From the NCBI RefSeq assembly GCF_021310995.1, contig NZ_CP054150.1:2623501-2687500 (forward strand): a DNA stretch of 64,000 bases, written 5' to 3'. Made by a program: the position numbers and the translations under genes. Positions 63,813 to 64,000 of the stretch are shown piece after piece. Source of the DNA: Agrobacterium vaccinii. Lineage in GTDB: Bacteria > Pseudomonadota > Alphaproteobacteria > Rhizobiales > Rhizobiaceae. The stretch's first letter is position 1, and each line of letters opens with the position of its first letter. The notes under the pieces were generated by a model. It was not told the origin of the DNA. It saw nothing but the letters and a program-made list of their open reading frames with translations, and made no database searches.

Positions 63813-64000
63813 CTCATTGTCTATGCTCATCCATAGTCGACCCTTTCGGAGCGACGACCTGATTACCTTTTACAATCAGGTCATTTCTTGATGACATCGA
63901 CGTGTCGATACAGTCCTCTTTGAAGGCACGCCGGTGCACTTCGAGGCCGTATCATTAAGACCAGCTTCTCGAGATATCATCCGGTGATGCGCGGTCAGGC
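63813..64000 (-). other. 16S-23S internal transcribed spacer (partial)
   Basis: Sequence upstream of 23S in the rRNA transcript. It includes a 10-base dyad ACCTGATT..AATCAGGT near 63867-63890. No tRNA is visible in these 188 bases; the usual tRNA-Ile and tRNA-Ala would lie beyond the right edge. Confidence 0.75.

Overview
The window is chromosomal DNA from a Rhizobiaceae alphaproteobacterium, most likely the Agrobacterium/Rhizobium group. Evidence is the PhyR-NepR-EcfG stress switch with GGAAC-N16/17-CGTT promoters, the carboxy(nor)spermidine route to spermidine, an ugd-lpsL pair, a NasS/NasT-controlled nitrate cluster, a rhizobial palindromic repeat, and a 23S rRNA with a helix-9 intervening sequence. 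No prophage, insertion sequence, CRISPR array or obvious horizontally acquired island was seen.

Layout. 0-2.6 kb: sulfate ABC transporter (sbp-cysT-cysW, cysW running off the left edge). 2.7-9.1 kb: 3-hydroxyisobutyryl-CoA hydrolase, a DUF2934 protein, the two spermidine-pathway enzymes, a DUF883/YqjE-like stress membrane pair and galE. 9.1-17.2 kb: a pectin-fragment operon (two permeases, ATPase, binding protein, GH28 and GH105 hydrolases) with a divergent AraC regulator. 17.3-22.9 kb: general stress region (PRC-barrel protein, two HWE histidine kinases, phyR, nepR-ecfG). 22.9-29.8 kb: putR/putA and an antiquitin-type aldehyde dehydrogenase with a LysR regulator. 29.8-33.9 kb: adenylate cyclase, ugd, lpsL, and an unknown small protein. 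34.1-37.8 kb: cobalamin-riboswitch-controlled ABC importer with a pseudoazurin at its end. 38-41 kb: a periplasmic protein and PQQ glucose dehydrogenase. 41.1-46 kb: asparagine/aspartate catabolism (asparaginase, permease, aspartase, GntR regulator). 46.1-57.1 kb: assimilatory nitrate cluster nasT-nasS / nrtABC-nirBD-nasA. 57.2-59.9 kb: recQ and two small proteins. 60.2-64 kb: the distal part of an rRNA operon on the minus strand (23S, 5S, tRNA-fMet).

How it works together. The strongest regulatory thread is the general stress response. Exact GGAAC-N16/17-CGTT promoters precede phyR, the HWE kinase next to it, the PRC-barrel gene, the DUF883 pair and glucose dehydrogenase, and a one-mismatch version precedes nepR-ecfG. 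The nitrate operon shows a complete control path readable from DNA: a sigma-54 -24/-12 promoter, then a leader with two hexaloop hairpins of the ANTAR type and an intrinsic terminator, with the antiterminator NasT and nitrate sensor NasS encoded just upstream. I found no clearly new multi-gene system. The less expected items are the assignment of gcd to the stress regulon, a paired 19-bp dyad between the asparagine permease and aspartase genes, and a pseudoazurin at the end of a cobalamin-riboswitch operon.
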